A DNA stretch of 64,000 nucleotides from Phytoseiulus persimilis (lineage: Eukaryota > Arthropoda > Arachnida > Mesostigmata > Phytoseiidae), in assembly GCA_037576195.1 (NCBI GenBank), contig CM075103.1:36903250-36967249 (forward strand), in the 5' to 3' direction. Numbering within the stretch: position 1 is the first letter of the stretch; each line of letters starts with the position of its first letter. A program made the position numbers and the translations under genes. The notes beneath the pieces were generated by a model. That model was not told the origin of the DNA and searched no databases. It saw nothing but the letters and a program-made list of their open reading frames with translations. Positions 60,040 through 64,000 of this stretch are shown piece after piece.

Positions 60040-62454
60040 TTTGCAACGAGAACGACGCGTCTGTCGATGGCTTAAGCGCAACCATTTCTGGAGAAAAGGC
60101 AGATTCAAGAATGTTGGGTGTGAAAGGTGCGGTCGGGGACATTGCGCGATATTGTGCAACTCAGAGGAAAAAGCGGGCCGGCAGAAAGAAGTTCTCTCGA
60201 TCTAGAGAGCTCGGAGAGCTCACTAGACGGGAGCTAAATGTGCTCCAAGCCGAAGGCAAAACAGTGGAGTATAAGAAATTGATAGAGGTAATAAAAAAGC
60301 ATGCCAGAACTGCGACAGTAAAGGTAAAAATTAACCGAAAGTACCCCAAGTGGTCGAAGAATATCCGAACCCTGGACAAAACCCGCAAAGAGATCGGAAG
60401 ACGACTCAGAGAGGCGAGGAGAGAAAAAGATGGGGTAAAAGCTGAGGAGATCAGCAGAGAATACCAAGAAGCAGTCAGGGATGTAAGCAAACAAATAGCG
60501 TATGAAATTGCCGAAAAAGATAAGAGAATTTACGACTATATAATCAAATGCCCAAGAAGCCAGAGAGCCAAAAGGTTCTGGGCGTACGTCAAAAAGACAG
60601 ACGAGAGGCCCAAAAGCGCTATGGTGATCAGAGACGAGAGAGGAGTGCTGATAGCAGACGACATGATCAGAAAACATCTCACCGAAACGCTGAGAGAGCT
60701 TCTGGGCGGAGAGGAAGTCGCCGACAAGGAGAGATCAAACATCGTGAGTAGAGTCACAGAACCTATCACGGAGATCGAAATTAACGCCACGGACGTAAAC
60801 ATTGCATTTCAGAACGTAGCCAATGAGACAGCCGCAGGCCCGGATATGATAGCAGGAGGAACTATCAAAAGTCTAGGGGAAGAAGGACACATGGTCCTCG
60901 CGGAAATTTTCACAAGAATGCTCGTGGGGAAAGAAGAGATTCCCAGAAGCTGGTGTGAAGGCCGAGTGGTAACCCTTGAGAAAAAAGACTCAGTAAGGAG
61001 GGACCTAAACACATACAGGCCAATAACAATCACAGATCTTCTATACCGTATTTTCGCCCGAGTCATCAACAAGAAAATACACGACTGGATAGAAGAGCAC
61101 GGAATCCTGGGTGAGATGCACAATGGATATGGACGAGAAAGACGAGGGGATGACTGTATATTCATGGTCACCTCCATCATAGAAATGACGAGAAAGGAGG
61201 GCTGAAAGCCACATTTCTCGACTGCTCGAAAGCATACGATAGAGTAGACAGAACAAAGCTCTGGCACATCCTAAGCGAATGCGGGATGCCCAGAAGCCTC
61301 ATAGCCTTACTTAAGCCGACGATCTAATTCTAATGTCTCACACATGGACCCAGATGGAACAGTTGCTATAGATCACCACAGAAGTGGGTAATGAGCTGAA
61401 CCTGGTATTCAACCCAAAAAAATCAGCAATCATTGACTTTAATGAGCCGGGGAGCGGCGTGAACCCCGGGCTTGAGATTCAGGGACAAGCGATCCCTAGA
61501 GCGAAGTCATACAAGTATCTTAGGATCCTGATAAGCAATGACAGGAACTACCTATCTGAACAACAGAAGGTACGGAAAGAGAAAGCCACAAGAACGCTTA
61601 GACAAATGTACGCCAGATCGCTGTGGAAGTCCAATAGGTTTGAGACGACCAAGATACAATGGAAGGCAACGTGCGTGCCCGCGTTGACATACTGCAACTC
61701 AGTCCTGGTGGCGTCAGCTGACAGACGAAAGAGGATGGAAACATCCCAGCGAGAGGCAGGCAAATGGGCGCTAGGACAGCCATCCTTCAACATAGCGAAT
61801 GAGTTTGTTGAGGGAGAACTGGGGTGGGCTTCATACGAAAGCAGAGGAGCCAAAAGTAAAATATTGTACTTTGCCAGAGTCGAACAAATGTCCAGACATA
61901 GATGGCCAAAGCTGATCCTAGAGGCAATAGAAACATGCAACATATTTAGCTTAGCATACAAGAGAATGTACGAATGCGAGAACATAGAGGCTCCGAAATC
62001 GACAGGAGGTGGTAGAAGCTGGAGATCCTTCCGCAAAGAGGTGGAAGAGCAAATCAATGCATATACGGACAAGGAATGGGAAGAAGGAATGGAAAGTAAA
62101 TCCAGCCTAGAAAGATATAGGAAATACAAGAGGCAGAAAGGCACGATTGATCATATATATGACAACTCCAGAGGGAGCACGCTCATTGCCAGTGCAAGAG
62201 CGGGCTTCCTAAACACCAACTCTTTCAGAACAAGATTCGAAGGAGGAGATGGTAAATGTGTGATATGCGGACATCACACAGAGTCCCTAGAACACGTGAT
62301 AATGGAGTGCAAGGAAGAACAGCGGAATGAAGCGGAGATCTGCAGAAGACTAGGCCTGCATGAAGACTCAACGAGAGGAGTTGTAGAGCGGACCAAACGG
62401 AGTCTTGAAAGATGGGAGAGAGCAACGAAAGAACACATCCCACGCTCCTGCTAG
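60040..62454 (+). pseudogene. LINE remnant, right-arm copy
   Basis: Same structure as the left-arm copy: linker and RT fingers/palm in 60111-61205, frameshift at TRKEG, ATFLDCSKAYDRVD in the next frame, the same LIALLK-to-ADDLILMSH deletion, and a C-terminal region with CVICGHHTESLEHVIMEC to the TAG at 62454. This copy carries an additional stop (TAG near 61370, where the left copy has CAG). Sharing the lesions shows that an already dead element was duplicated with the arm. Confidence 0.9.
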
Positions 62455-62528
62455 ATCACCGACTAACGACCCTAACCAGCAGAGTAAACTCGCCCCCGCG
62501 TACGGGGTTTCTGACATATAACAAAGTA

Positions 62529-63403
62529 TACCGTAAACTCTCGAACATTAGGGCGGCCCGTTTATTTCTTCAAATGTTTCAGACCCGCCTGTCTTTTAGA
62601 GATTGCCCGTCTATTGGAAGATGCCCGATTATTTTTTCAAATGTTTGAAACCCGCCTGCTTGTTAGAGATCGCCCGTCTTTGGATGAGGGGCGTCCATCT
62701 TTTACTCTATCTTGTATGAATCGATCTTTTCATCTTCTGGGGAATATTCGTATGATTAGATACTGGGAGCCGAATACGCCAGGATATGACTTCCTAGTTG
62801 GCATGATCGGAGTTAGCGAGAATTTCTCTAAATCGGGCAATCCCTAGAGGAGCTGTCGGTCGGTCGCCGAAGAGGGAACAGCACACAGAATCATTTTGAA
62901 TTTTTAGCGCGCATTCGCTCCAGAGAGGCTGTTTCCCGTTTTGTTCTCGTCTATAACAGATTTATTGCGTGTTAGTTACACGGTCTATTTCAGTTACACG
63001 GTTAGTTCTCGTCTATCGACTCCGGTTTGACTCCACTCAAGAATTGGAACACGCACGGACTCTCCATTCTTCCGCGCGGTGTCCGACAGCGAATCAGACC
63101 AATAGAACTTGCCTAATATTCGAGGAGCGTCCATCCGCTTCCTACCTGACTGTGACGAGCCCGTTCATGAGCGATTGCCCAGTTATTCCTTCAAATGGTC
63201 GATGCCCGCTTGCCTGTCAGAGATCGCCCGTCTATTGGAAGATGCCCGATTATTTTTTCAGATGTTTGAAATTCGCCTGCTTGTTAGAGATCGCCCGTCT
63301 ATTGGAAGATGCTCGATTATTTTTTCAGACGTTTGAAACCCACCTGCCTGTTAGAGATCGCCCGTCTGATAGAGCCCGCCCTACTGTTCGAGAGTTTACG
63401 GTA
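62529..63403 (+). mobile_element. Short DNA element with 28-bp TIRs and minisatellite core
   Basis: The ends TACCGTAAACTCTCGAACA (62529) and the inverse at 63376-63403 agree over about 28 bp with one mismatch, with TA on both sides, as expected for TA-targeting transposons. Inside are units of about 67 bp built around GCCCGTCTATTGGAAGATGC and CGCCTGCTTGTTAGAGATC near both ends. There is no transposase. The family is unknown to me. Confidence 0.65.
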
Positions 63404-64000
63404 TATGGGCAAGAAATGGTTAATAAACCAATCAATCAATCAACCACGCCACCAGCAAACTCAGGGTGACGCCCGACGGTCCAGTCTCCTGGTTTGGTTC
63501 CCAAGTTTGGAGACAACGGGGTGATCGCGCATGCCAGTCTGAGAAGATTCCTGGTCAAAGCATCGACAGACAAGGATTTCCGCCAGACTTTCGATGGCGA
63601 AAGCGTTGGTATATCACGCGAGCGTACGCGGAGTTCGCGTCTCAAATGAAAACAGGCGCACCGGTGCATCACCTCACTTTCCTGCCATCAATCAAGAGAT
63701 ATGCAGAGAAGGTGGTGGAAGTTAGAGTCGTCAAGAAATGCGGGATCGCGTAGAAAAGACGTGGCGGCTCTTAACGACGCCTTTATCGACGGCCCGAACT
63801 CCTTGTCGGACATCTTCAGGGATTCAGGAGGAACATCGAAAGGGCTTCTCTGCGATACGAGTACGCGCCGGCCATCGTCCGCGTTCTATCCTACTTCCCC
63901 GACTCCCAGTTACCCGACTCCTAGATACCCACCGAATTACCATCTCTCACCACTAACTCCCCATATTCTGCAGCTGCATCGGTTGGGGTCCGACAAGCCG
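63404..64000. other. Window end; (ATCA)n microsatellite and a possible exon
   Basis: A short (AATC)n run lies at about 63427-63445. On the plus strand 63755-64000 stays open in the frame DVAALNDAFIDGPNS and has a proline-rich end (SPTPSYPTPRYPPNY), which could be an exon running out of the window. No family recognised. Confidence 0.25.

Larger units (their letters stand above)
58709..63403 (+). repeat. Right arm of the large inverted duplication
   Basis: Mirror image of 43247-48323. The inner edge is at 58709. It contains the opposite-strand 178-codon frame (complement 58901-59437), the LINE remnant and the complete TIR element. The spacer between the inner edges is about 10.4 kb. Confidence 0.9.

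Overview
The window is animal nuclear DNA, most likely from an arthropod and plausibly a mite. The reasons are short introns (about 95-270 bp) with GT-AG or GC-AG borders, an arthropod-type paramyosin of 877 residues, a zona-pellucida-domain cuticle-type gene, remains of an ionotropic-receptor gene and of an L-type lectin gene, and many eukaryotic transposon families (Copia, Gypsy, LINE, hAT, Mutator-like, PIF1/Helitron-like). The placement in mites is inference; nothing here names a species. No bacterial operon, CRISPR array, rRNA or confident tRNA was seen.

Layout. 1-1766 is a 45-bp tandem array whose unit recurs in two other places (21.5 kb and 35.0-35.9 kb). 2.5-20.2 kb is a paramyosin cluster: intact copy A (complement 2547-6389), a broken copy D (exons 7-8 only, 8.64-9.16 kb), a dead Copia retrotransposon with LTRs and target duplication (9239-13712), and intact copy B (complement 15419-19266). 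A Gypsy LTR remnant sits exactly in the upstream flank of B (20189-21449). 22.67-23.87 kb holds a ZP-domain gene. 24-26.3 kb holds an inverted-repeat family and a Mutator-like element with long terminal inverted repeats. 26.3-30.4 kb has no gene I recognise. 30465-33073 is a well-preserved hAT transposon with perfect 16-bp ends. A third intact paramyosin, C, lies on the opposite strand (38626-42472).

From 43.2 to 63.4 kb there is a large inverted duplication: arms of about 4.7-5.1 kb (43247-48323 and 58709-63403) carry the same dead LINE in mirror image. Between the arms lie a PIF1/Helitron-type helicase relic, a non-autonomous hAT element with perfect ends and target duplication (50346-51712), an L-type lectin relic whose frame runs directly into a Gypsy pol remnant, and an ionotropic-receptor pseudogene containing its own inverted repeat.

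The host genes that look functional are the three paramyosins (thick-filament muscle protein) and probably the ZP gene. Most of the rest is transposon remains and segmental duplication. The main observation is local amplification of paramyosin to three open, splice-intact copies plus one relic, with later transposon insertions dating the copies relative to each other.
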